From: Nibribacter koreensis
Lineage (GTDB): Bacteria; Bacteroidota; Bacteroidia; Cytophagales; Hymenobacteraceae
Assembly (NCBI RefSeq): GCF_039541795.1
Contig: NZ_BAABGX010000003.1
Location: 434,001-498,000, forward strand
Length of the DNA stretch: 64,000 nt
Direction: 5' to 3'
Below are positions 50,072 through 58,693 of the stretch, in pieces (positions within the stretch are counted from its first letter, which is position 1; the number at the start of each line of letters is the position of its first letter). The notes beneath the pieces are model-generated. The model did no database searches, was not told where the DNA came from, and saw only the letters and a list, made by a program, of their open reading frames with translations. Made by a program: the position numbers and the translations under genes.

Positions 50072-51319
50072 TTAGCTCGGGATGTACTGCAAGAAACTCA
50101 GGTTATCCTCTCTGAACGTGTCGTTGGCGATGTCCAGCAGGTCCTTGGCTTCAATCTTCTTGATCTGGTCGAAGATTTCGTTGAGGGTCTCAATGGTGTC
50201 CAGGTCCAGGATGCTCTTGCCCATCATCATCATGAGGCCCATGTTGCTTTCCTCGGCCATGGCCAGCTGGCCCATCAACTGTTGCTTGGCGGTGTGCAGC
50301 TGTACGGAGCCCATTGGTTTCTCACGCAATTGCTTCAACTCCTTCAAGACCAGGCCAATGGTGCGCTTCAACTGCTTTTTCTCTGTCCCGAAGTAAATCC
50401 CGAACATGCCGGTGTCCACATAGGTGGAGTAGTTGGCATCAATGGAATAGACCAGGCCGTACTTTTCGCGCACGCCCATGTTCAGGCGGGAGTTCATGCC
50501 GGGGCCGCCCAGAATGTTCACCAGCGTGAAGAAGGTGAGGCGGCGTTTGTCTACCAAAGAATACGCCGGACAGCCAATGATGCAGTGCGCCTGCTGGATA
50601 GGCTTCTCAGACACCAGCGTCTGCGCCTGGTAGCCCGTGAACGGCGTGCGCTCCCGGTTTCTGGTCTGGGTAGGAATCTCACCCAGGTATTTGTTGGCCA
50701 TCTTCAACACCTTCTCAAACGGCCAGTTGCTCACCGAGCAGAACACCAGCTTGTCGGTGCTCAGGTTGCGTTTAATGAAGGCCTGGAAGTCTTCGCGCTG
50801 GAAACCGCTCACGCTCTCCCGTGTGCCCAGAATGTTGTTGCCCAGGGAGTGGTCTTTGAAGACTACGCTGTCAAACTCGTCAATGATGGCGTCTTCTGGC
50901 GTGTCCAGGTACATGGCCATTTCCTCCAGAATCACGCCGCGCTCTTTCTCAATCTCCTTGGTGGGGAAGGTGGAGTTGAAGGTGATGTCCGTGAGCAGTT
51001 CAAAGGCCTTCTCAAAGTGGTTCTCCAACACCGAGGCGTAGAAGCTTATCTTCTCTTTAGTGGTGTAGGCGTTCAGTTCGCCGCCCACGCTCTCCAAGCG
51101 ATTGAGAATATGAAACGACTTCCGTTTCTGGGTGCCTTTAAAGGCCATGTGCTCCCAGAAATGCGCCAGCCCCAGCTCATGGGGTAGCTCATCTCTAGAG
51201 CCGATGTCCATCATAAAGCCGCAGTGGGCAATCTTGGTATGCGGCACCTGCTTGTGCAACACACGTATGCCGTTTGGTAAGGTATGAATATGGTAATCAG
51301 GTAGCTTGGTCAAAGTCAA
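50072..51319 (-). CDS. M16-family zinc peptidase
   Basis: 415 aa, about the size of processing-peptidase-like (PqqL/YmxG type) members. Inverted zinc motif HFWEH (His 53, Glu 56, His 57) in GLAHFWEHMAFKGT; the third ligand is expected in EKERGVILEEMAMY (~126-139). The second M16 domain (~190-400) contains FGIYFGTEKKQL. No signal peptide is evident, so a cytosolic or membrane-associated location is likely. All active-site residues are present, unlike the inactive partner subunits in some M16 pairs, and no partner gene is adjacent. Confidence 0.92.
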   Translation of the reverse strand: MTLTKLPDYHIHTLPNGIRVLHKQVPHTKIAHCGFMMDIGSRDELPHELGLAHFWEHMAFKGTQKRKSFHILNRLESVGGELNAYTTKEKISFYASVLENHFEKAFELLTDITFNSTFPTKEIEKERGVILEEMAMYLDTPEDAIIDEFDSVVFKDHSLGNNILGTRESVSGFQREDFQAFIKRNLSTDKLVFCSVSNWPFEKVLKMANKYLGEIPTQTRNRERTPFTGYQAQTLVSEKPIQQAHCIIGCPAYSLVDKRRLTFFTLVNILGGPGMNSRLNMGVREKYGLVYSIDANYSTYVDTGMFGIYFGTEKKQLKRTIGLVLKELKQLREKPMGSVQLHTAKQQLMGQLAMAEESNMGLMMMMGKSILDLDTIETLNEIFDQIKKIEAKDLLDIANDTFREDNLSFLQYIPS

Positions 51320-51384
51320 TCTGTTTTATCTAGGGATAAACCTGCCCGCCAATGGTTTGTTTTCATCCTCTGGCAAGTAGCCTG

Positions 51385-51392
51385 CAAAGGTA
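51385..51392 (-). promoter_or_regulatory. Putative -7 element of the M16 peptidase gene
   Basis: Minus-strand TACCTTTG, ~66 bp before the start codon. No matching -33 TTG. Confidence 0.4.
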
Positions 51393-51407
51393 CGGAGGAA
51401 TCATTTA

Positions 51408-51435
51408 GGAATCAGGAATTACGAATTACGAATTA
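51408..51435. repeat. Heptanucleotide tract GGAATTA/CGAATTA x4
   Basis: Units GGAATCA, GGAATTA, CGAATTA, CGAATTA in 7-bp register, ~90 bp upstream of the M16 peptidase start and 18 bp from P38 copy 26. Confidence 0.78.
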
Positions 51436-51453
51436 AGGCAAATGGGACAAAAG

Positions 51454-51491
51454 CGTTTTTGACTTGTTTTCTGGAAAACAGGCCGAAAACG
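51454..51491. repeat. P38 palindrome, copy 26
   Basis: 38 bp, centre CTGG, a few mismatches (GACTTG / CAGGCCGAAAACG). Between divergent genes, not near a stop codon. Confidence 0.88.
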
Positions 51492-51548
51492 GCTTGAGTA
51501 CAAGCGGTGTCTTTTAACCCCAGCAGGTTTGACCGTATACACAGGGGT

Positions 51549-52787
51549 ATGACAGAAAAAATACGCACGTATATTCGGAGATATTATACACAGGTAGTGA
51601 CCAGCATTGCCTTTTACCCGGCAGTGATTGCCCTGGTGTTTTTGCTGATCTCTTACGTTATGCTCAACATAGACTTTTCTGAGTATGGCAAATCTGTGAA
51701 AAGCCGGTGGGACTTTCTTACCCTGAAAGACGCCAGCACGGCCCGTACCATTGCCGCCACCATTGCGGCGGGTATTTTGTCGCTCACGGTGTTTAGCTTC
51801 TCCATGGTGATGATTCTGCTCAACCAGGCGGCCTCCAATATGAGCAACCGCGTGCTGGACAGCATGATAGGCAACCGGTTTCAGCAGTGGGTACTGGGCT
51901 TTTACATTGGTACCATTGTCTACGCGCTCTTCTTGCTGAGTACCATCCGGGACATTGACTCTGGCGTGCTGGTGCCGGCCTTGAGCGTGTATTTGCTTAT
52001 CCTCTTAACCGTGGTTGATATTTTCCTATTTATCTATTTTTTGCACTACATCACGCAGTCCGTAAAGTATGACACTATCATTGACCGCATCCACAAGCAG
52101 ACTAGGCGCCGCCTAGAAGAGCTTTTCCCTTTGGAAGAAATTCCCAAGAATGCCATGCTTGCTTTCATGGATGGTTATGAGGTAAGGGCTACTGCGTCTG
52201 GCTATTACCAAGGGTTTAATCACAAAGCCTTGTTGCGTCTATGCGCTCAGAACCATTGGCAAGTGGCTTTCCTGTTTCCGGTGAGCGCCTATGTATTGCA
52301 AGGAGTTCCATTTTTGAAAGTGCACGCCCCTAAGTCTGTCACAAAGGAGCAGGAAAAGGAATTAAGATTATTAGTTGAATTCTACAGAAGTGAGTCCATT
52401 CAGATAAGCGCCTACTATGGCTACCGGCAATTGGTAGAAGTAGCCTTAAAAGCCTTGAGCCCGGGCGTAAACGACCCCGGCACGGCGGTGTTAAGCTTGC
52501 AGGCGGTGGTAGACCTGTTGGCCTTTCAGGTAGGGCATTATCCCATCCAGACCCTGCCAGACGCAGACGGCGATGCCAGGGTTTTTATCAAGGAGAAGCA
52601 TTTTGAGGAAATTTTTGAGGAGACGCTCCTGCCCATCTGGGACTATGGCCACGAAGACCGGATTCTGCAGCTAGAAATGGAAAGACTTTTACGGCAATTG
52701 CAAAGCCAGACGGCCAGCCAAGAGAACATAGCCTGCATTCAGGCTTTCTTAGCGCAAGTTCAGCAAAAAATAGGAGAGAGAACCTGA
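51549..52787 (+). CDS. DUF2254 family membrane protein
   Basis: 412 aa from ATG 51549; GTG at 51507 would add 14 residues and is less likely. Four hydrophobic helices (~23-43, ~75-100, ~120-140, ~150-175) with the family signature TIAATIAAGILSLTVFSFSMVMILLNQAASNMSNRVL, then a cytosolic C-terminal domain containing YYGYRQLVEVALKALSPGVNDPGTA, the best-conserved part of DUF2254. Function unknown. Monocistronic; divergent from the M16 peptidase gene, and convergent with the glycosyltransferase gene 104 bp away. Confidence 0.9.
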   Translation: MTEKIRTYIRRYYTQVVTSIAFYPAVIALVFLLISYVMLNIDFSEYGKSVKSRWDFLTLKDASTARTIAATIAAGILSLTVFSFSMVMILLNQAASNMSNRVLDSMIGNRFQQWVLGFYIGTIVYALFLLSTIRDIDSGVLVPALSVYLLILLTVVDIFLFIYFLHYITQSVKYDTIIDRIHKQTRRRLEELFPLEEIPKNAMLAFMDGYEVRATASGYYQGFNHKALLRLCAQNHWQVAFLFPVSAYVLQGVPFLKVHAPKSVTKEQEKELRLLVEFYRSESIQISAYYGYRQLVEVALKALSPGVNDPGTAVLSLQAVVDLLAFQVGHYPIQTLPDADGDARVFIKEKHFEEIFEETLLPIWDYGHEDRILQLEMERLLRQLQSQTASQENIACIQAFLAQVQQKIGERT

Positions 52788-52891
52788 GATCAAATACTGA
52801 TTAAGGAGGATGCGCTATAGATTGCACACCCTTTAGAAAAGCGCGAAGAAACTCCAGCCTAACAGCAGATTTAATAATCAGAAACTGGCTA

Positions 52892-54019
52892 TTAGCGCTC
52901 TAGCACCTGCTCATAAACCTGGTGCAAAGCGGGAATAGTCACTTCTGGCCGAAACGTCTGCGCGTGTTCCAAGCCTTTTTTCACCATCTCCTTCTGCAAG
53001 CCTGCACTGGCCAAAACGTCCTGTATGGCCTGCGAAAGCGCCTCTACGTCTGTGGGCGAAACATACCGGCTGGCAACACCGCCGGCCTCTGCAAAACAAG
53101 AACCGGTAGACGTAATCACAGGCACGCCGCTGTTCAAGGCCTCCACAATTGGTATCCCGAAGCCCTCAAACACCGAGGGGTACACAAACAACGTGGCCAG
53201 TTGGTAAATGATAGGCAATTCTTGGAACGGAATGTAGGGCAAAAACAGCACTTTGTCTTGTAAGTGATGCTGGGTGATGAACGCCTCCATCTCTTTGTAA
53301 TACTCCGTCTTGCGCCCAATAAACGCCAACGGAATTTGAGCGCCAGCCGCATGCCAGGCCTTGAGCAGGTGCAGTTGGTTTTTACGTCGCTCCAAGGTGC
53401 CCACGCACAGAATGTACTGGCTGGGCAGTTGGTATTTCTGCTGGACGGCGTTTTGGGCCTCTTTTCCGGAAATCAGGTGAAAAACGGGGTCGCAGTCCTG
53501 GTAGACCACTTTTATCTTTTCTTGCGGTACGCCAAAGAATTCCTGCAAATCCAGAGCGGTCTGCTCACTGATGGCCACAATCTGGTGGGCCGCGTCACAG
53601 GCCGCCTTGAACTTCTTCTTATAGATGTAGCGGTCAATGGTAGGGTACAACTCCGGGAAGCGCAGGAAAATCAAATCATGGATGGTGACCACCAGCTTGG
53701 TTTGGTTGGTGTCCAGGCCGTAGGGTAGTTCATTGCTGAGGCCGTGGTAGACTTGCACGCCGTGTTTGACCAGCGCCGACCGCAAGCCGAACGTCCGCCA
53801 TAGAGATGAGACCCGCTTGCCCAGACCGTCGGGCTGGATTATTTGTGTTTTGGCCACCTTTGGGAAGAAGCCTTTGAACAGGTCCTTCTGCTTGGGCGTG
53901 AACAAGGCATACTCGTCCTGCGGGTAGAATGTCATCATTCCAGAAACCACAAACCGGCTATAATTGCCCAAACCCGAGGTATTGGTAAAGGCACGCTTGG
54001 CGTCAAATCCTATTTTCAT
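52892..54019 (-). CDS. Glycosyltransferase family 4 protein
   Basis: 375 aa GT-B enzyme; MKIGFDAKRAFTNTSGLGNYS at 54019 is the natural start, 13 codons inside the open frame. N-half Rossmann with YHGLSNELPYGLD; C-half donor-binding region LCVGTLERRKNQLHLLKAW (~210-228), PYIPFQELPIIYQLATLFVYPSVFEGFGIPIVEAL (~268-302), with the EGFGIPIVEA motif contacting the nucleotide sugar. Likely transfers mannose or similar to a cell-surface glycan. Odd feature: codons covering VFHLISGKEAQNA (~185-197) are a P38 palindrome in frame. No other glycan genes nearby. Confidence 0.92.
   Translation of the reverse strand: MKIGFDAKRAFTNTSGLGNYSRFVVSGMMTFYPQDEYALFTPKQKDLFKGFFPKVAKTQIIQPDGLGKRVSSLWRTFGLRSALVKHGVQVYHGLSNELPYGLDTNQTKLVVTIHDLIFLRFPELYPTIDRYIYKKKFKAACDAAHQIVAISEQTALDLQEFFGVPQEKIKVVYQDCDPVFHLISGKEAQNAVQQKYQLPSQYILCVGTLERRKNQLHLLKAWHAAGAQIPLAFIGRKTEYYKEMEAFITQHHLQDKVLFLPYIPFQELPIIYQLATLFVYPSVFEGFGIPIVEALNSGVPVITSTGSCFAEAGGVASRYVSPTDVEALSQAIQDVLASAGLQKEMVKKGLEHAQTFRPEVTIPALHQVYEQVLER
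53449..53486. repeat. P38 palindrome, copy 27, inside the glycosyltransferase gene
   Basis: 32 of 38 positions match the consensus by direct alignment, same length, both outer CGTTTT/AAAACG ends intact. The reading frame of the host gene is preserved through it. Confidence 0.85.
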
Positions 54020-54168
54020 GCTATCGGCAAAATTGAGGAAAATACCGTCGGGTAGCAAATTATCCTATGTTAAGTACTACTTGATACTTCTGTAAGTGTA
54101 GAGAGTGCTATGCAGTTCATGACGCCTTTTCTTGGTGAATTAGGGAGGGACGCTAGATTATTTTAAAT

Positions 54169-54206
54169 AAACTAAAACTTTAGTTTGAAAACTAAGTATT
54201 TAGTTT
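54169..54206. promoter_or_regulatory. Tandem operator dyads upstream of blaI-like gene
   Basis: AAACTAAAACTTTAGTTT (54169-54186) and AAACTAAGTATTTAGTTT (54189-54206), two ACTAA-N4-TTAGT dyads 20 bp apart centre to centre, about 33 bp before the start codon. A TTG at 54185 with TACATTCA 19 nt later could be the promoter they cover. Expected autoregulatory site of the BlaI-type repressor. Confidence 0.75.
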
Positions 54207-54238
54207 TACATTCATCCTTGTAATCAATGCTAGCCACT

Positions 54239-54616
54239 ATGAAAGAACTAACCAAGGCCGAGGAGCAGGTCATGCAGGTGCTCTGGGATTTAAAAAAAGG
54301 GTTTGTGAAAGACGTCTTGGACCAACTGCCCGAGCCCAAGCCCGCCTACAACACCGTCTCTACCATCGTCAGGATTCTGGAGAAGAAGGGCTTTGTGTCT
54401 TATACCGCCTATGGCAAGACGCACGAGTATTTTCCATTGGTAGAAAAGGATGAGTACCGCCATTTCTACCTCAAGAACTTTATGAGCGGCTACTTTGGCG
54501 GGTCCTTCAAGCGTCTGGTGTCCTTCTTCGCCAAGGAAGAGAACATGGACATACAGGAGTTGGAGGAAATGCTGAAGCACGTGAAACAAGACATAAACAA
54601 GAAGGAAGATGAATGA
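54239..54616 (+). CDS. BlaI/MecI/CopY-family transcriptional repressor
   Basis: 125 aa from ATG 54239 (an ATG 12 bp upstream is also in frame). Winged helix with LTKAEEQVMQVLWDLKKGFVKDVLDQLP and AYNTVSTIVRILEKKGFVSY, the recognition helix of BlaI proteins; the C-terminal helices dimerise and contain the region cleaved after signalling in BlaI. It overlaps the M56 gene by 8 bp, so the two are translationally coupled. Tandem dyads directly upstream fit autoregulation. In Bacteroidota such pairs often sense envelope stress rather than beta-lactams; none of the neighbours is a beta-lactamase. Confidence 0.93.
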   Translation: MKELTKAEEQVMQVLWDLKKGFVKDVLDQLPEPKPAYNTVSTIVRILEKKGFVSYTAYGKTHEYFPLVEKDEYRHFYLKNFMSGYFGGSFKRLVSFFAKEENMDIQELEEMLKHVKQDINKKEDE

Positions 54617-56900
54617 GGCCCTGCTCCAGTACCTGTTAGAATCAAGCATAGGCCTTGTTCTGTTGTACCTCTTCTTTGCGCTGGTGCTTAGACGTGAGAC
54701 TTCCTTTCAGTTTAACCGGCTTTACCTGCTGGCCTCCTTGTTGCTGGCGTTTACGGTGCCGCTCACCAGGCTTCCGGGAATTAATGTGTGGCCTGCCCCG
54801 CAAGAGCAGGAGATGATTTTACCTGCATTGGACCAGACAGAAATCACAGACCTCTCCATAGCGATTGCTCCCGCTCTTGAAAAACCAACAAAGCAGTTTG
54901 ACTATTGGCTATTGTTGTACTTGGCATATGGAGTAGGAGCTTTGTTCTGCGCTGTACGGTTACTGACACAACTTGGTCGCCTTAGACGCTTTGCTAAACA
55001 AACTGGCCCTGCTTTCTATCTTCCGGAGAACGTGCCCGTCATTCTTACCCATGGCAAACTCCCTACCTTTTCCTTCTGGCGATATGTCTTCTTTGATAAC
55101 AGCCAGAAGCTTACCCCGCAAGAAACCCAGCGCATTCTACAACATGAGCAGGTGCACATACACCAGCGGCACTCCCTAGACATTCTGCTAGTATCTCTGG
55201 CTGGCATTCTTTTCTGGTTCAATCCGCTACTGGTGCTCTACAAAAAGGCCTTGGAACAAACCCATGAGTTCATAGCCGATGCCCACGTGGCCAAAGACGC
55301 CGGAGCCAGTGATTATTCTTCCTTGCTAGTCAAGCAGGTACTAAGAACCTCAGATTTTCCCTTAGGTAGTTACTTCTTCCTTAATCAATCTCTCACCCTA
55401 ACCAGAATAAAGATGATGAAAAAATTACATCAGTCCCCAAGACTCAGTCGGTTATTGTTGGTAGTGCCTACGGTAGCTATTCTTTTGGTGGCCATTGCGG
55501 CCACACGCCCCGTGCAGGCGGTAGAACCTGCAACCCCTGAAGAAACAAGCCAGGTAGCGGCCAAGGTTAAAGAAACGGCCGCCGTGTTTCCGGGTGGCCC
55601 AGACGCCTTGAGCACTTTCGTGAAAAGTAATTTCATGTTGCCAGAAGTAGCGTTCCAGCAGAGAAAGAGTCCCAATGATTTTGTGAAGGTGACGGCAGTT
55701 GTTGAGGTGGCAATTCAGAAAGACGGCACGCCGGTCTACCGTAAAACCGCAAGCCTCGATCTGAGCCCCAACACGCCAGAAGTAAAGGCGGCGGTGCAAA
55801 AGCAACTAGAGAAATTAGTACAGCAAATGCCGGCGTGGGCACCTGCCCAGAAAGACGGAAAAGCAGTTGAGTCTGTAGAGACATTAACTGTTACCCAGGT
55901 CAGCGGAAATTTTATAGGGGTTGAGGGCGCTGAGGCAAGCCTGCAACAAAAAACCAAGGTGACTACCACGCAAGCAGAGGACCCAGCCAAAGAAAGCACA
56001 AAGGAAGGAAACACTAATTTGATTCCTGCAATAGTAATGGTGTATTACCCCTCATCCCAAAAAGTGGCTACTAAGGACTTGGAGAAAAAAGCTTCACCTG
56101 TAATGAACATGCCAAAAAGGACTACGAATACCGGGGAGAAAATTTATTTATCTACGAACAAGTTACCACAATTCCCAGGAGGAATGGTTGCTATGAGAAA
56201 GTTCTTAGAGCGCAGATTTAGAATACCATTAGCGGCTCAACAATCCCAAATAGAAGGAACAGTGATGGGTGCCTTTGTGATTTCAGCAACTGGTGAGGTG
56301 GACAGAGTAGAAATTGCGCAAAGTTTGTCACCTAGCATAGACCAGGAATTGAAGCGGGTACTTAATGAGTTGCCTGCCTTTACCCCCGGCGAATCAGAAG
56401 GCAAGCAGGTGCCAGTCCAGTATCTTGTTCCTATCAGAATAGTGGCCAAGAGGGCTAATGAGACGGCAGTTACAAAAACTGAAATAACCGTTAATGGCAG
56501 GTCCTCTGGTGCGCCTCTCAAAGAGGTGGGAAAGGAAAATACAATTACACAAGACTCTAAACCAGTGACAGTAACGGTAGAAGAAGAGAAGGTATTTGTA
56601 GCGGTGGAGCAGATGCCCAGCTTTGCAGGTGGACAGGAGGCAATGTATCGGTACATGCAGGAAGCATTCAATCTCCCTGTAGATGCAGGAAACATGGAAG
56701 GAACCTTGGTGGCCTCTTTTGTAGTGGCTGCTAATGGCGAGGTAACCAAGCCATTACTTCTTAAAAAATTACACCCAAGCGTAGATAAAGAGTTCTTACG
56801 GGTTTTACAGGCAATGCCCAAATGGGAGCCTGGCAGGCAAAACGGGAAGGCAGTTTCTGTGAAGTATACCATTCCCTTTAGAATAGAACCTAAGAAATAG
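54609..56900 (+). CDS. BlaR1-like M56 metallopeptidase with three TonB_C-type domains
   Basis: 763 aa. Four N-terminal membrane helices in ~5-125 and ~280-300, with the cytosolic zinc-protease motif LQHEQVHIHQRHSLD (HExxH at ~178) and downstream FIADAHVAKDAG Glu/Asp region. The extracytoplasmic part holds three successive TonB C-terminal-like domains starting FPGGPDALSTFV (~326), FPGGMVAMRKFL (~521) and FAGGQEAMYRYM (~670), the last two sharing IPLAAQQSQIEGT / LPVDAGNMEGT patterns. Family model: ligand sensing outside activates proteolysis of BlaI inside. Three TonB_C domains is more than the one usually seen. Confidence 0.92.
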   Translation: MNEALLQYLLESSIGLVLLYLFFALVLRRETSFQFNRLYLLASLLLAFTVPLTRLPGINVWPAPQEQEMILPALDQTEITDLSIAIAPALEKPTKQFDYWLLLYLAYGVGALFCAVRLLTQLGRLRRFAKQTGPAFYLPENVPVILTHGKLPTFSFWRYVFFDNSQKLTPQETQRILQHEQVHIHQRHSLDILLVSLAGILFWFNPLLVLYKKALEQTHEFIADAHVAKDAGASDYSSLLVKQVLRTSDFPLGSYFFLNQSLTLTRIKMMKKLHQSPRLSRLLLVVPTVAILLVAIAATRPVQAVEPATPEETSQVAAKVKETAAVFPGGPDALSTFVKSNFMLPEVAFQQRKSPNDFVKVTAVVEVAIQKDGTPVYRKTASLDLSPNTPEVKAAVQKQLEKLVQQMPAWAPAQKDGKAVESVETLTVTQVSGNFIGVEGAEASLQQKTKVTTTQAEDPAKESTKEGNTNLIPAIVMVYYPSSQKVATKDLEKKASPVMNMPKRTTNTGEKIYLSTNKLPQFPGGMVAMRKFLERRFRIPLAAQQSQIEGTVMGAFVISATGEVDRVEIAQSLSPSIDQELKRVLNELPAFTPGESEGKQVPVQYLVPIRIVAKRANETAVTKTEITVNGRSSGAPLKEVGKENTITQDSKPVTVTVEEEKVFVAVEQMPSFAGGQEAMYRYMQEAFNLPVDAGNMEGTLVASFVVAANGEVTKPLLLKKLHPSVDKEFLRVLQAMPKWEPGRQNGKAVSVKYTIPFRIEPKK

Positions 56901-56925
56901 CCTCCACCATTAATAAACCAAAGTC

Positions 56926-56963
56926 CGTTTTTGGGCTGTTTTCCAGAAATCAGGCCGAAAACG
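56926..56963. repeat. P38 palindrome, copy 28
   Basis: 38 bp, centre CCAG, two stem mismatches. Shared by convergent M56 and subtilase genes, 25 and 6 bp from their stop codons. Confidence 0.9.
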
Positions 56964-56969
56964 GATTTT

Positions 56970-58538
56970 TTATTCCCACACTACTTCTAAGACGTTCTCA
57001 CCAAACTGGATGGTGGTATGCGTTTCATCGGCCATGCGTTTGAGCAAGAGAATACTGGTGCGCACTGACAGCCGTTGCTGGGTAATGACCTGCGTAGGGG
57101 ACTTCTTCCTAAACAACACAATGCCTCCCTTGCCCGCCACCTGCCAGTCTTTGGGCCGCTTAAAGGAGAACTGGTCTCCAGTGGCTTTCATAATGGTGGG
57201 TTCAGGAAAAACTGTCGTAGAATCTTTAGCAAATTGTATGGCTTTTTCAGCGTTTGGGACGCCATATCCAATGTAGTTGTTGCCGTGCGGGTACAGATGC
57301 CCACTTCTCTGGAGCAAACGAGTAAGTTGCTGGGCAGACAGATAGGGATTCACCTGTAAAAGGCAAGCCGCCAGACCCGTGATGACCGGTGTAGTGAAAG
57401 ACGTCCCGAAGGCGGAGAAACAAGCCAAGTCAGGTTTGGTATATGGTAAGAAACTTGGCCCGATGCCGCTGTAGCCTTGCTTAACCCAGGCGTTGTAATC
57501 CGTAGCACCTACAGTAAGCACGCCAGGCGCATCTGCGGGTGTGTTCAAGACTTGCCAGCTTTTCTTAGCCCCGTCGTTCCCCGCCGAAATCACCAGACAC
57601 ATGCCTTTCTCCAGCACGGCCATCTGCGCGGCGCGGGCAATGAAACTACTGCCGTCCATCTGCTCGGGTCGGTAATTCTCTTCTGCCTTATCAAAGCCGG
57701 TTCCGTAGCCCAAGGACGAATTCACCAAGCGCACGCCCAGACTATCCAGCCATTCTAAGGCCCGCACAAAGTGCTCTTCCTCCAACCGGTTTTCCCGGCT
57801 GCCATGGTCAGTGCGGGCCAGGTAATACTCGGCCTCGGTGGCCAGGCCCAGCTGCAGGTTCTGTTTGGGATTGTAGCCGGCCAGGCATTCTAGCACCATG
57901 GTGCCGTGGTTGTCAAGGAAAGATTCTTTGGTGGCATAAGGCTTGCCGGCCGAGGGGTTCACAAAGTCGCGGTAGCCCAGCACCTGGTCTTGGTTGAACA
58001 GCTTTCTAAGGCTGGCTTGTTTGGGTGCCTCGTAAAAGCCCACGTCTATCACGCCAATCTTCACGCCCTTGCCGTTCAGGCCCATTTCCCTGAATTTCTG
58101 GGCGTTGATTTGGGTGAGCACGGCCGTGGCCTCGTCTTTTTTAGCTGAAGCAGTAACGGCAGTTCCCTTAAAATAACCGGTGATAGGATTGACGTCTTGT
58201 ACAAAGCATTTCTGCCTTAGCATTTTTACTTGACACGTTGTTGCATCTACGGCGGCGGCGTTCAGCCATTTAGAGACTGCGGTTATCTGTACCCCCGTTA
58301 AAACCAAGCTATCCAGATAAGCCTCTGAAACAGGCGCGTCAGAAATTTGGGAGACAGGCAGACCTAGTTGTAGGCGTTGCTTTTGGGCGGCAGGACTAAT
58401 AAAATTCGCCTCTATGTTACCAACGGCGGGTTTGTCTTGGAAGCTTACCCAATAACGGTTTTGCGCCGTGGCCCGGCTAGGTGGCAGGGTGCAAATGGCA
58501 AAGAGCCAGAAAAAAAATACTATAGTGCAATTGCCCAC
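56970..58538 (-). CDS. S8-family (subtilisin-like) secreted serine peptidase
   Basis: 522 aa from GTG 58538, the only start giving the signal peptide MGNCTIVFFFWLFAICTLPP. A pro-region (~28-145) precedes the catalytic domain with Asp in KIGVIDVGFYEA (~158-164), His in DNHGTMVLECLAG (~207) and Ser in FGTSFTTPVITGLAA (~378), so the triad is complete. The oxyanion Asn is in LVISAGNDGAKKS. A ~90-residue C-terminal beta domain ends EVVWE and does not look like a type IX secretion signal. Probably periplasmic or secreted protein degradation. Confidence 0.93.
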   Translation of the reverse strand: MGNCTIVFFFWLFAICTLPPSRATAQNRYWVSFQDKPAVGNIEANFISPAAQKQRLQLGLPVSQISDAPVSEAYLDSLVLTGVQITAVSKWLNAAAVDATTCQVKMLRQKCFVQDVNPITGYFKGTAVTASAKKDEATAVLTQINAQKFREMGLNGKGVKIGVIDVGFYEAPKQASLRKLFNQDQVLGYRDFVNPSAGKPYATKESFLDNHGTMVLECLAGYNPKQNLQLGLATEAEYYLARTDHGSRENRLEEEHFVRALEWLDSLGVRLVNSSLGYGTGFDKAEENYRPEQMDGSSFIARAAQMAVLEKGMCLVISAGNDGAKKSWQVLNTPADAPGVLTVGATDYNAWVKQGYSGIGPSFLPYTKPDLACFSAFGTSFTTPVITGLAACLLQVNPYLSAQQLTRLLQRSGHLYPHGNNYIGYGVPNAEKAIQFAKDSTTVFPEPTIMKATGDQFSFKRPKDWQVAGKGGIVLFRKKSPTQVITQQRLSVRTSILLLKRMADETHTTIQFGENVLEVVWE

Positions 58539-58614
58539 CGTTAAATATTTATACAGGCGCGTAAGCCTGCAAATTAGCGTATTATATCCTACATTTAAGC
58601 CGTCAAGACCGGGC

Positions 58615-58652
58615 CGTTTTTACGTTGTTTTCCAGAAAACAGCCTAAAACCG
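58615..58652. repeat. P38 palindrome, copy 29
   Basis: 38 bp, centre CCAG, mismatched CCGTTTTTACG / CCTAAAACCGG. Between divergent subtilase and aminopeptidase genes, not near a stop codon. Confidence 0.75.
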
Positions 58653-58693
58653 GAAACTGTTTTGACTAAGCTCTACCAACAAACCGCAACGCC

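Noticed and set aside
50282..51187. 301-codon plus-strand frame opposite the M16 peptidase gene
   Set aside because: Antisense shadow of a gene with an intact HxxEH motif; no start context and no protein-like motifs.
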